Assembly: GCF_024139115.2 (NCBI RefSeq)
Contig: NC_085139.1
Coordinates: 69,793,203 to 69,857,202, forward strand
Direction of reading: 5' to 3'
DNA: 64,000 nt
Origin: Armigeres subalbatus
Lineage: Eukaryota > Arthropoda > Insecta > Diptera > Culicidae
How positions within the stretch are numbered: the first letter of the stretch is position 1; each line of letters starts with the position of its first letter. A program made the translations under genes and the position numbers. The notes under the pieces were generated by a model. That model saw only the letters and a list, made by a program, of their open reading frames with translations. It was not told the origin of the DNA and ran no database searches. This document shows positions 45,177 through 56,883 of the stretch, piece by piece.

Positions 45177-45385
45177 ATGCTAGTTTTTCAGCTGAAGAAG
45201 CATATTTTCAACAATATTAGCCCTGTTTCAGCTTCCAATGTTTGTTGGGAACGGCATGAAAACCCCTTTCCAGTACATGAGAAATATGGAAAGATACAAA
45301 GTAGGATGAATGCTACGGGCTTGGGATTGAACCCACGACCTTCTGCGCATGAGGCATGACCACCAAGCTCGTAATGCTTTTTAAA
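45177..45385 (-). mobile_element. tRNA-derived SINE-like element
   Basis: On the minus strand from 45385, an A-box-like GAGCTTGGTGGTCATGCC and a B-box-like GGGTTCAATCC precede a body ending near 45220. The head resembles that at 2560-2640 (both have AGCT(T/C)GGTGGTC and GTCGTGGGTTCAA). Ends are not resolved. Confidence 0.5.
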
Positions 45386-45409
45386 AAAGTCAAGTTACAC
45401 ACTCAGTTT

Positions 45410-45775
45410 TTATTTCTTCAGCTCAGCAAAATCCGTACAGCCGTTTGCCCAGCAAAATAAAAACTGATATCCCGGGATCACGTTTGTTAGCTGGTTTTCG
45501 GCAAATAATTTGCTGATTTTCAGCAATTTAGCAATTTGGATAGAAATCTCGGTAAAAAAAACCCGGGCTCGGCTGTGCGAATCTCGATAAAAGTTCAACA
45601 AATTGCTGGATCCAGGTAAAAAAATTAAGTTTGTAGATCTACTTTTAAAATCACAGATGAGTTGTCTGAACATGGCGCTTCCCAACCCCCCCACGATCTG
45701 AGATGTCTTCTCAGATTCTGGTTGCAGATTTTCGTTGACCTTACTCCAAGCAAAGGTACGATACACTGAAAACAA
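45410..45775. other. Unassigned repeat-like segment
   Basis: Contains CAGCAAATTGCTG-like inverted words, CCCGGGATCACG and CCCGGGCTCGG, of the sort seen in mosquito MITEs. The minus-strand frame covering it has no recognised domain. Confidence 0.3.
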
Positions 45776-45971
45776 CCTTGATTTTTGAGAGCTACAGTTT
45801 TATGAAAAATAAAACATTCTCCATAAATATCTATTTCTTAGCTAATCAAAGTTACACAATACATTGGCTATACAGCACTGGTATTGTTTTTCTTCTCAGC
45901 ACCCATGTACATGTGGCATTCATTAAGTGGGGTCCAATTCTCACACGCTCACTTTTGTATTCTGAGCATCT

Positions 45972-46830
45972 TTAGGGGTACATAGGGCCAACGTAAAAAT
46001 CTCCATCTTTGACTTCGGCCCAAGTCCGATTCCTATCGACTTCGTTTATTTCTCTGTTAGGGTTTCTTCGCCAGGAGATCCTAGGTCTGCCTCTGCTGCG
46101 ATGTTCAGCCAGATTCCTGTCCAGCGTTTGCTTGCAGATTTCGTCTCCGCTCTTACGTGCTGTGTGGCCGGCCTACGTCCATTCACACTGTGGAGTTGCT
46201 GTTGATATCGGATTTCGATGGACGTTGACATCGGTTGATGTATACTCGCAAATCTACGCGATCTCTACCAATACGCACCAAGTCTCACTGACGTATAACA
46301 TCACATATTCCACATTAGAGTGGCGTATTCGAGGTTTGGTGCATTGCCAGAACCGATCGGATCTCTATGTTCTATGTTGATCTTGGTTCGCCGCCCGTTG
46401 TTGGCTGGCTTCGGTTTTCGACCTGCTTTACTGTTTGCCCGGCTACCGTAGAGTTGAATTTATTCACATCCAACAATTTGGTCTTGTTGACGTGGGATCG
46501 GGATCGTACGGCCAGGTCATTCAGTTTACTCTACATGGTAGAGCGTTGTTGCGTTGGTAAAGCAGTATCATCATCTGGGTTGATGTCGTTCGATTACTCT
46601 AAGGTGGTGGGCTGCTAGAGCGGTCCATGATTTCGTGGATTAGGATGGGTAATAGCAACAGAGGTATAATACATCCATCGTTACCTCTCTCTAGTAATTA
46701 CATTGTGCAGGACTCTGGATTTCTTCTAGACCTCCTTGGCTTCTAGGGACGTCTTACCATTTTTCGTGATTCAGACGTTCGAAGGCTTTTCCGTGGTCAA
46801 TCAGTATCAAATAGAGGGATTCTTGAAACT
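45972..46830 (-). pseudogene. Second non-LTR family, RT remnant to C terminus
   Basis: On the minus strand, RT motif A survives as IDHGKAFERLNHEKW (about 46805). Several broken frames follow. The terminal frame reads AGHTARKSGDEICKQTLDRN, then RSRGRPRISWRRNPN and DRNRTWAEVK to TAA at 45974-45972. The GRPR-SWRR C terminus is typical of endonuclease-RT elements but differs from the RTE-like copies elsewhere in the window. It is heavily decayed. Confidence 0.75.
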
Positions 46831-46880
46831 AATTGACCTGCTCCAGGATGATGCAAAGCGTGACAGAATGGTTCTCACAT

Positions 46881-48072
46881 GATAGTCTGCGGCGGAATGC
46901 TTTTTTTCAACCTTTCCCTCAATATGATGTAGTTTATCAAAAATGCCTTTTACATACGTTTATATTCTTGGTTTTCGAAAAGATGATAAAAGTTATAATG
47001 ATGCTTATAGCCTGTTTAGATAGATTACGAGATTTAGTTTAACATCAAGATACTCCTTACCATAGCTTTATCCTGATCAGTACTGGAAAAGGTCGTGATC
47101 GTCATAAGACAGAGAGCAAAGCGCCTTTTTCGACTAAATGAATGAATCGTGGGTTCTTTGATCTATTTCGCATGAAAGGCAGTCATGAAAGGATGTTGTG
47201 CTTTATTTTAAAATTAAAATTTCTAAATTGTTTTTATGGATAAACGCGAAGAATAGTGACTAGTCGATAAACTTATCATATTCCTTTAATTCACCGGGTT
47301 GAAAGTGGTAATAAACACGAAAATAAAGCAGATATTGCACACTTTCATGCCCTGTCACGGGACAAATATTTTTTGAGATTTTTGTAGCATGCCATTCATC
47401 TTTCGCATTTCTATAGATATTGAAAGGGGCAGATATGTAAACATCGGGTGACATCTCTTATTGAAAATGAGAAATTCCAGTACTGATCCTGATAAATAGT
47501 GTTAAGTTACATTCTCAATATTTTTTAAGATGCTTTGAATTTTGTTTAGATTTTGTAACATATGGTATTTAAATGGATGACTATTTTTAGCTTCTGATTG
47601 ATTATTTGATTACAATTTAACTTCAAATTAGATTATTTTCAATTCTTTGGAATAAAATTTCCATAACCACCATCATCACCGCTAGGTGGATTAAACTGTT
47701 TTTTTTTCTGTTTTATCTTCATTTTGAGCAAGACATTATATATATATATATATTTTTTGCGTATACCAATGCAAACTGCGCATCCAACTTTGATTTTTTT
47801 TTTATTATTTGGTTATTTGGTAGCGAATTGATTATAAACTCTCCTCCTCCCTCGTGTCACAAGAGTAACGGTTGCTCAACTTCCATCCCTTCCCTTTTCA
47901 AGTATTACGTCATTTGTACACAAATCCAAACAAGTCAAACGTATTATCACCAGTGATACCCTTGCAATTCAAGTTTGTATAAATGATTTTTAAAGTCTTT
48001 ATATTACTGTATTTTTTTTTACCTAAAAATGAGGTTCAACACCGTTGAAATAAATTTACCATGAAAGAGAAT
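46881..48072. other. Unassigned AT-rich sequence
   Basis: Nothing recognised beyond a TATATATATATATA tract near 47740 and poly-T runs. Confidence 0.45.
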
Positions 48073-48488
48073 TACTAGTCCTGGACTTCATTTCACAGCT
48101 CCTATGTTCATCCCATGGAAAACAAAGCAATGAAATGGAATTTGATTTGTTTCTCATTTTTGTATTTTATTCCAGCGACAAGATTGATGTTGTATTTCTT
48201 TGTTTCACGATGAGATGAATATATCTCGGGTACTTATTCAAAAGGACATATCTGATTTGGTAAACGAAGATTCAAACGTGGATTTGTCCAATCTGATGAC
48301 ACTCCCACGTAAACCAACACCACCAACAGGTAGCCGAAGGCTACCACCTGTATGTGGTGATAGTTTGCGTGGGAGTGCTATCAAATTTGACAAGTCCACG
48401 TTCGAATCTTTGTTTACAAAATCACATATGTCCTTTTCAATAAGTACCCGAGATATGTTCACTGAGATAGAAAACGAAACAGTTCCCC
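48073..48488 (-). mobile_element. GGGGAA-type MITE, copy 2, carrying a nested MITE
   Basis: Read on the minus strand this follows 53044-53263: AGTTCCCC ends at 48488 with TA after it, GATGAGATG lies near 48210, and the other end has decayed. The nested element 48224-48453 splits it. It is older than the other two copies. Confidence 0.75.
48224..48453. mobile_element. 230-bp fold-back MITE nested in another MITE
   Basis: Long inverted arms (TCTCGGGTACTTATTCAAAA from 48224, complement to 48453) pair almost to a small centre at about 48338. TA flanks both ends (48222-48223, 48454-48455). Both antisense frames (48200-48514, 48238-48462) encode nearly the same peptide because the element is a palindrome, so they are not genes. 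Confidence 0.85.
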
Positions 48489-51420
48489 TATATCGCTCCG
48501 AATCAGTACATTAACGGAAACATCTCCCACGGTATGCTACATATACCGAGATGAAAAGTATGAAATTTCTTCATTTTTCTCTGGTTCCAATCCCTGGTTT
48601 ATTTAATGAAGAATACTAAGTGATTTCGGCGATCTTTCTATGAAATATTTCCATGAGTAGTTTCCAAGGCAATGTGGGCCTCCCAGTAGGGGTAGGGTAA
48701 ATTTCATCATTATTATATGTAAGCATACAAGCATATGGAGACGCATGGTGCATTGGTGTACCAATTAACTTCTTATGACTAAACTTTTTGTGTGAAAATC
48801 CGTTAATTATTTATTAATTCGTAAATCCAATAAATCGTTAATTCTTTATTTAGACTCATTCTCCGTATCTCATCTCTGAATCATCCTGAAGACAAAATTA
48901 ACATCGATTTCGAAAAAATATGAATGACTTTTGGCAAGCAATTCAAACGGTTTGGGGATCGAGAAGGATCAGCTAAGTCCGAGCACTCGACAAACAAAGG
49001 AAAAAATTGGTTTAGAACTCAATGTTTGAAAAAAAACTTTGAATACCTATTTTTTTAAAAGTTTAACAAAACAGTTGATGCCATAACGGGAGCATCACGG
49101 TGCTCTTACGAAGGTGGCTATCCAGAAGCAAACAACTGTGCGAAAGTTTAAAAATTATCAAGCTAGTGGGCCATGTGGTATTGCGAGAAATTATTTTATA
49201 ACAAGCATAGACGTCCAGAAAAGCTTTCCAATCACAACCAGTCTAATGAATAATTAATTATTCTGGATTCAATTTACTTAACCGATGCAAATATAGGAGT
49301 AAATCAATTCATAAATAACCCGTACTTGACCAAAATCATATTAGCTTCACACAAACCATAAATATGATCCCAGTCTACCTGGATCAGTAGAGTGACACCA
49401 TCGCATAATAAATTCATAAAGTATCTACCATATATATGTATATTATTGAAAGCACCAGCGCACCATCGAATTCGTAATTAATATAATCAACATCCCCCGT
49501 GGAGGTCGTCTTTCATGGTGTTGAAAAATCCCCAAACTACCTGGCACAATGTGACTTTTGGGCAAAAATGTGAAAGAAATTATTAAGACCTTGAATTTCA
49601 ACTTTTGACAAGCGTTTCCGGAATACATTTTTGAATAATTGCTTTGTGATTAAGATTCATTACTTTTAAATTGAGAATTTTGCTTTCTTTTTTTGTGTTT
49701 AAACAATAATCGCTACTGGAGATATCCCCTATGAAAACCTCGCCAAAAGTTTTTTAACATACATTTATTTTAAGGTTTTCATATATTCAACAACTATGGT
49801 TGGTCTTCATGTTAAAAACTATATTTAGCATTAACACATCCTTCTGAAGTATTTAAAACAATTTAAAACATAAAAAAATCCATATGTTTTTCGAATCCTA
49901 TTTTATTGCATTTCTTTATTTATCGGCATTGCCGTTCATAATGACTTTTCGGCCGAAAGAAATCAGTGTGCCCATTATGCCGCGGTTACATGATACGGCT
50001 TTGTTGGTATCATTATCATTGCCATCACCACCACCCCAATCCGCAATGCAATATTATGATTCCATTTCGCGCTACGCTGCCGGAAGTGATGGGACATCAT
50101 GAATTTCTCTTGGTCCGTCAAAGCACGTTATTCGAAGCCACTTCCTACCTACTGTTGTACGTACCTGGCCGAAGCAATTCAGGTCAAGCTTGAATGACCA
50201 CCCATCGCCGAATATACTCAGTTGTACAAAGCGTAGGCTGTGCTTGTTGGATTGTTGTTCTATCAAGCGTGTGGTGGCCCCACGTTTGGAATTGCAGTGG
50301 GGCTACGTGTGGTAGTGTGAACGATAACTCAGCGATATATTTTTATGGGCTCTCGACCCAAGGGATGAGCAGATTAACTTATTTAAATTTCATCAATTGC
50401 AAACGTAATTGACATGTGAGTTAATGAATAAATTAAAAGATTGCTGGAATGAGGTCATATGAGTAGTATGAAGGATGTTCTGCAGCACAAAGAATCGAGT
50501 TCTTTCTGTTGGACTCTGGTGGAGCGGTTTCATCAGATGTCTATTTTCAGATAAGAAACAATCTAATTTATATCTGTTCAAAATTCTTATTAGACAGGTT
50601 TTAAAATCAGCAACAGGCAACTCGTATGGTAGTTACTTTTTACGACAGTGACTAGGCTGGGTCCACCTTTCAACTGTTTTTCGTTCTTGTATACTAACAC
50701 TCGTTTCCAATTCTCGAATTAAAATCAAATAATTTATTTAAATCATCTAATTAACAAACTTCAAAGTGACAGTTCGCAAGTGATGGATTTAAAAATATTT
50801 AAAAAAGATTTAAATGAAATTTAAAAAAATGACAAATCGAGCATTAAATTGGCTGCGCTTATCAATAAGAAATCTATCTAAGACAATCAAAAGCAATTTG
50901 CTTTAATTAATTCAGAGGCTGGGACAAAGCCCAAGTGTTCATGAAACGATCTATCGTTCATTCTGCCTTAACTGTCTTTTGTCTTATGTCTACTGGAGAC
51001 TCAATCGTCAATAATAGCCTTTGATAATCAATCATATCATAATATTTATCGAGTTTAAATTAATTGTTGATCAAACTATAATGTTACAGAACAAAAATAA
51101 GCAATCAGAAGAATTTGACTTTTATAAAATTGTACAAATCCATTCTATTTAGATGTTATGCTAAAATAAATTGGATTTAGTTTTAAGATATGGAAATTCA
51201 CCATCCATTTCATTGGTTACATTTCGTTAAGAAGCACACAAATATTGTCCAAATACGTGCACCACGAAATATTTTTAAGTATGGAGCTTCGTATGATGCT
51301 TTACTAATTTTCTCCGACACTTCTGTTCGAAGTACATATAAAATAATACTAAAAAATAACGTCTACACAACCAGCCCCTTTTAATGGGGTCCCGGTCCCA
51401 AATTTATCATCAATGTTCTG
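48489..51420. other. Unassigned; GC-richer patch at 49950-50300
   Basis: Mostly AT-rich and repeat-poor. Segment 49950-50300 has higher complexity and several overlapping small frames on both strands (49884-50102, 50072-50266, 50194-50412), none recognised. It may be unrecognised exon, regulatory DNA or a decayed repeat. Confidence 0.35.
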
Positions 51421-51451
51421 CAGCGTATCGTGAGACCGCGAGAACAGGGAG

Positions 51452-51459
51452 TATAAAAG
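51452..51459 (+). promoter_or_regulatory. Candidate TATA-box promoter
   Basis: TATAAAAG lies in a GC-richer context (GAGACCGCGAGAACAGGGAG upstream). About 30 bp downstream is a CATTCCACCC start-like region. A short C/A-rich leader leads to the first ATG at 51538. A GTATAG donor-like site follows 13 bases into the frame (MFPQ), a layout seen in insect genes with tiny first coding exons. No downstream exon was found, so this is tentative. Confidence 0.25.
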
Positions 51460-51728
51460 TTTATTACCGCCTCTACATTCCACCCAATACAAACTACCAA
51501 CGATCCAAACTTTCTGCTAACGAACCGTCATAGAGAAATGTTTCCACAAAGTATAGGCGTTTTTTGCCTGCCGTAGAAGATATGGGAAATTGGTTCAAAA
51601 CGTACTCAGGTGTACGCATGTTGATTGAGCTGAAATACAATACCAAAATGTGGCTCAAAGCTTGGGTCTATTTCAAAGGCATTTTCCCAAAGTATTGTGG
51701 CAACAAATTGTAGATTCAATGTAATCTA

Positions 51729-53037
51729 GGGGAATTGTGGGTAAAACCGACACTGCGGGTAAAACCGACACCACTTCAAATCTCTGATTTCAAGTGATTA
51801 TCGGACAGAATTTCAACACACTTTGAATAAACGTTTGATTTCTTGTATTTCTAGTCATTTTGTAACTGGCGGAGATGTGTAAGAGTCATAATAAACAGAC
51901 AATTAGCATTGATCACTATTGCGGAGATAAGTTATGTAAAATTTTGGTATCGGTGTATAAGCTTTTTCGACAATAATTTGTTGATTTTCAGTATTTAATT
52001 CACCGCTGATCAATAATTGAACATCAGTTTGTGTATGTTGTGGAAAAATAGTTGACTTTTCTAATTATAAACATCCACATGTATCTCATCACTATTATGT
52101 TATCAGTTGGGGTAAATTCGACACCTGCCATCGAATCACGAAATTATTAGACTTATCATTCGCATAATATCATTCATGAATTGTAAAACGAAACGCTGAG
52201 GAGTATAACTTAATCATAGACTGATTACATGCCATATCATCATTGGGCGTGACAATAGGTCTAGTAGGTAATATTGGGTCATCAAGGAAAGCCTGCAGGT
52301 CGGATACCAATAGCGCTCAAAGAAGAACCGTATTTTTAGGCATATTTTACTCTTAGATATATTCAACCCGTTCTCTAGTGTTGTTCTTTCGTGATCCATT
52401 TTCACCCCTGTAAACATGTAGCTTGTCATGGAACTGGTCAATTTCATTTCTTGTCATAACTGCACCATACGCATTTATTTTAAATCGCAGTTATAAACAA
52501 CTTTTTAAAATAAGTGAAATTTAAATGTAGGTCAATATTTACAGTAGTTAGTAAATTTGTGACTAACATTTTTATACTCTATATATTTTTCCTCGACCTG
52601 CTAAAGAAACTAAATAAAATATGATATATGGTGTTGATTTTAAATATATAAAATTTGGTTCAACCATCGTTTATGAGTGATCCCTAAACATGAATTTCAT
52701 ACACAAAAAATAAAATGAGTGTTGTTAAACATCTTCTATTATGTTGTAACATCATTTAGAATTGTTATGATGTTCAATTCCATAAAGACTTGATGTGTCG
52801 GTTTTACCCTCATGTGGTGTCGATCTTACCCACACCCCAGCTGTTTGGGCTGGAAGATGGACTGTTCGCGTTTTCATCATAAATCAAATTCTATCAAGAA
52901 ATATTGTCCTGAGACCACATGGACTGATGCATGAAGAGCCAAAGTATGATTGTATGAAATTTGTAGACCGGAAAATTGCTTCATAGATTGGGGAACTATA
53001 AAGTTGCTTAAGGTGTCGGTTTTACCCACTTTTCCCC
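51729..53037. mobile_element. 1.31-kb TA-target inverted-repeat element
   Basis: The left end GGGGAATTGTGGGTAAAACC (then GACAC) is mirrored at the right by GTGTCGGTTTTACCCACTT and TTCCCC. The TA duplication lies at 51727-51728 and 53038-53039. Sub-terminal repeats GGGTAAAACCGACAC (51765) and GTGTCGGTTTTACCC (52795) form a second inverted set. No transposase frame, so it is non-autonomous. Confidence 0.85.
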
Positions 53038-53043
53038 TATATA

Positions 53044-53263
53044 GGGGAACTGTTCCGATCTCCATCTCACTGTACATACCTATATCCATCTCATCACTAA
53101 ACAAAGAAATGCGGCACCAAATTCGTCGCTTCTTTTTGTCAACATGCGTGCTCACTGCTGAAAAAAATCACAAAAATAATAAACAAACCAAATTCCTTTC
53201 CATTGCTTTGTTTTTGATGGGACGGAAATAGGAGCTATGAGATGAAGTGGCGAACCGTTCCCC
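53044..53263 (+). mobile_element. GGGGAA-type MITE, copy 3
   Basis: Ends GGGGAACTGTTCCGATCTCC and inverted GGCGAACCGTTCCCC are flanked by TA (53042-53043, 53264-53265). The body is nearly identical to 44422-44637. It abuts the preceding 1.31-kb element with only TATATA between them. Confidence 0.88.
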
Positions 53264-53947
53264 TAGTTGGAAACTGAATAAATGAAATTAATGACACATA
53301 GAGAATATCATCCGAAACTGATCATTTTAATTCAGTTTGTGATAGACATTATTTCATGTTTTTATGTTCACAATTTCAACAATGTTTCCGCTGAAGTAGT
53401 AATGATAGTGTACACATCAAAGGTGCTATACAAGTTTTGGTCTGCTGCTGGACTTCTCTGAGCAGCCAGGGAAAACCTAATAGTGTCGTATTCGTAAATC
53501 ATTCGACCATCGCTTGACTGCCGATCGGAAGGTTGGAAGTGGAACCAATAGGAAAATGTGCTTCCAATAAATGGACAAAAAGGTGAAAGAAAACTCAACC
53601 TCAACTCTTACGTTTGAAATATGCCTCGCAGAGTTGTAAAATCAAAATCATTGTACAAAAAGTGAAGTGGAAGCATGGAATGAAGATGTACAAAGTGAAA
53701 AGATACCCAACTGTGATGACAAGGGAAATTTCACTGCAAAAACCGTGCTGAAGAGCTTTACACTCAGGGTTTGCAAAAAACTTCTTTTTGTATAAGGGAT
53801 GACGAAACATACGTACTCTTTCAACAGGTTCCAGGTTTGGGTTTTTATACCACAATGCAAAAGAACATCGTTTCGGAGGGGCAGCAGGGACTATGTCCAA
53901 GTGCTTGACGACCCCTCCCCATGGCCACTGCGAGTTAGGGGGCCTGC
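53264..53947. other. Unassigned sequence
   Basis: Minus-strand frames at 53601-54032 are open but unrecognised. The phrase CAATGCAAAAGAACATCGTTTCG (53854-53876) recurs at 57587-57609, so part of this is a dispersed repeat. Confidence 0.35.
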
Positions 53948-54174
53948 CTACACCCAACCAGCGGATGGCAGATTTTAATACAGTTCTGCATAAGAACCTT
54001 ACATAAACTGTATAATAATTGGGCATATACAATTTTTGGAAGATTTTAATACAATCGTTGTATTGAAATTATACAGATTTGTATTATTTTAATACAATTT
54101 CTGTATAAAAATCTTACAGATTTGTATATGCCATGTTTTATACAATAATTGTAAGATCTGTTTTTTGGGTGTAG
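53948..54174. mobile_element. 227-bp MITE rich in TTTTAATACAA motifs
   Basis: Ends CTACACCCAA and TTGGGTGTAG are inverted copies that include TA, consistent with a CACCCAA terminus flanked by TA. The interior alternates TTTTAATACAATC and TACAGATTTGTAT motifs in both orientations. It is noncoding. Confidence 0.7.
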
Positions 54175-54775
54175 GATGTAGTGGGGTTTGATAGTGGGCT
54201 CTGTTGAACCTCTGCAAAAAGCTGCATGTGTCTAAATAGGCAGGCCCTATCAAACCCAGTCAACACATGAAAGTATATGGTGTCGTGTAGGCTGTTGAAG
54301 TGGAGGCGATATAGGTGCTTCTCCATACAACATGTATGTATATCGTGTATCAATATCGTCTCCAATTTAGCATCTTGTATTGCACTATGTACGACTTTAT
54401 ATTGACTAAAAAGCGACCGTGTGCCGCTCAAAGCGCACAAGCCCAACACGAGTGCCAACCGGCACATCAGGATTAATACCAGTGAGATCCTGATTACGGT
54501 ATACTGGGGTGGCATTGCGCATCTCGATTCGAACGTATTTCTATCGAGCCGAACATGTTTGGCATTACGGCTTTCGATTCGATCTCGAAAACGACTCATC
54601 GTTCGAGTATGCTCGAGGAGGTACAAGAATTACGAGATGTTTTGGCATTATGGAAACTCGTTAGCACACTGAAAAACGACTCAAGTCGAATGAAAAACAC
54701 TCGTCATCTTTATAGCTTTCGAATGTTGTTCGAGAGTCATTTCTTGCTAAAAGTTTTTCATTATATTTGTTATTA

Positions 54776-55042
54776 CAGTAGCCGTTCGATAACTGCAAAA
54801 TGTTTACTTTTCAGTTAACGAATGCCGTTCGATAACTGCAACGCATTTTAGACGTCAAACGGTTGTCAATCGACGTCAGATGCAATAAAAGTGCATCTAA
54901 ATGTGCAGCGCAATGTAGCTGTCATTGAGTTTGACATCAGTTTGAAGCTTAGCTGTCCGATAACTGCAAAACTGTTGCAACTATCGAATTGCAGTTAAAA
55001 AGCATTGCAGTTAAATGACTTGCAGTTATCGAACGTCAACTG
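54776..55042. mobile_element. 267-bp MITE with GTTCGATAACTGCA ends
   Basis: Ends CAGTAGCCGTTCGATAACTG and inverted CAGTTATCGAACGTCAACTG are flanked by TA (54774-54775, 55043-55044). The GATAACTGCA motif recurs sub-terminally on both sides. It is a noncoding Tc1/mariner/pogo-type MITE by its target. Confidence 0.82.
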
Positions 55043-55325
55043 TATTTCTATACGAAAAAAGGATAAATGTTTCATTACTGTATTGTGTATCCGGAATAAA
55101 TTTATACCGCTTTTTATACCGAAGTTGGATTTTTCTCCAGATACAGGCAACTTTCCCAACTTCGGAAGTAGCGCGCTGGATTCGCCTAAAGATGCGCTAA
55201 ACAACGCATCAATTAGTTTGACAAATAAAACTTCGGAAGAAAGTTCGGTTCGGAAGTCCCGACTTCCGAATTCTAACTTGGTGCTACGCCGACAATATCT
55301 TGAAGGAAAGAATGTCATTAGTATA

Positions 55326-56223
55326 GGGGGAGATCCCCAGCGCCGGACACCTCCCAATACCGGACACATCTTAAAACGGCACTTGCAGATATCCCTCCAT
55401 TATCTCACGTAGTACAAAAGAAAGCTATTGAAAATTCCTTTACCTGTATGGAATATCAGATCGTCATGTTGTAAACTTTGTACAAAATTTGAAATTGAAC
55501 AAAAATGTCAAAAAAATCATATTTCGCTTTATTTTAGAAGGTTTGAATCAACAATATTAAAATCAATCGAATGCATTCTGATTATGTCGAGTTGTTCAAT
55601 ATTAGGCATATTTTAAATTGCGATCATGATTGGATAGATATTTAATGTATATATGGTGTAAAATCAATTTCTGTATCCAGTAGCTGTCCCCCGGACAGTG
55701 ATTTTTTTCATGTGTTCAAATAGCCATTCTTTGCACCTGTTTTGCTAAACTTACTTCAATTCAATTGTTTTTTCTTGCTGAGATATCAGAAAGCCATAGA
55801 AATAAGCAGAAACAAAAATTGAAGATGTCATTGAATATTGGGGGAATTTTGAGTAGGATGTAAGAAATTGAGCTGGAGAGTTAAATAAACTCTACTAACA
55901 CCTGTTAATATCTACAACTTGAAGCAGGTGAAAAATAATATTTTTCTAAATGATGTCTTTACTTATGTAATAGGAAGTTGGTCATATTTGAACATGATGC
56001 AATAGTGTCCGGTACTCGGGGACACTTTCTTAACCGTGAAAAATTTCACCAAAATTCATCATCAAAATACATCGTCCAAAAACGTGTTCAAATGCTCAAA
56101 TATAGCTTGTATGAATCATTAATGATCATATTTTGTGTATATGGTACACAATAAAACATAATCCGGATAATAAGAGAGTTTTCGTTAAATGTCTTATGTG
56201 TCCGGCACTAGCGGATCTCCCCC
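55326..56223. mobile_element. 898-bp inverted-repeat element (GGGGGAGATCC ends)
   Basis: The left end GGGGGAGATCCCCAGCGCCG (then GACAC) pairs with the right end GTGTCCGGCACTAGCGGATC (then TCCCCC). Internal TGTCCGG and CCGGACA words recur. Small frames (55428-55616, 56263-56532) lack any transposase feature. No clear target duplication was seen. Confidence 0.7.
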
Positions 56224-56883
56224 ACCTACTTTTACAGTTTCCAGACAATATGCCATCTCTAATTATCCCGAAATCTGCGTTAAAACGTGTATATTCCAAA
56301 ATCTACGTAAAAATAGTTGAGTTAAATAAAAAAAACTAACACACATGAAAACATAAAAGTAATTTATTATCGAATCCTTCTTCAGCTTTAAATTATTTAA
56401 CAAAACATTGGATCTGTGGCATAAACTCGAATAAACATAAAATTTATAATTTATGTCGTAACAATATCTCAATTTACAAAACAATTTGCAACTGCTCAAT
56501 AAATAATATTGCTTTTTATAGTAATTGAGCACAATTTGCTAGTTTATAAATTAACTGTACATTCATGCCCTGAAGGATGCCTTTCCAACAGGCAACATGC
56601 TACACGCAGATGGAATTACTCTTATTCTCTCTGTTTACTCACATTCGCCATGCGCTGAAGGTTGTCTCTCCAGCGGGCGGCATACTAAACACGGAGACAG
56701 CTATCTCTTATTCTCTCTGTTCGTTTGACAGAACACACTCGATTGAGCTAGTACAGCATCATTCGGAATCTTGTACTGCGACTGAATGAAGTCGAACGAA
56801 ATACATAATGCCGAATTTCTTTCGAAACGAATTCAAAAACGTACGAATCGAGTGATTCGATTCGAGATGCGCAATGTCACCCC

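Larger units (their letters stand above)
54506..56883. mobile_element. Outer inverted-repeat element with two nested elements
   Basis: GGGGTGGCATTGCGCATCTC from 54506 is mirrored by GAGATGCGCAATGTCACCCC ending at 56883 (one mismatch). Similar TCGATTCGAA and ACGACTC words continue inward on both sides. Elements at 54776-55042 and 55326-56223 lie inside and account for about half of its length. No transposase was seen. Confidence 0.7.

Noticed and set aside
48200..48514. Two antisense frames encoding nearly the same peptide
   Set aside because: The region is a palindromic MITE, so both strands read alike. No gene is needed to explain it.
53601..54032. A 143-codon minus-strand frame
   Set aside because: It overlaps a MITE (from 53948) and a dispersed repeat phrase shared with 57587. 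No domain is recognised.
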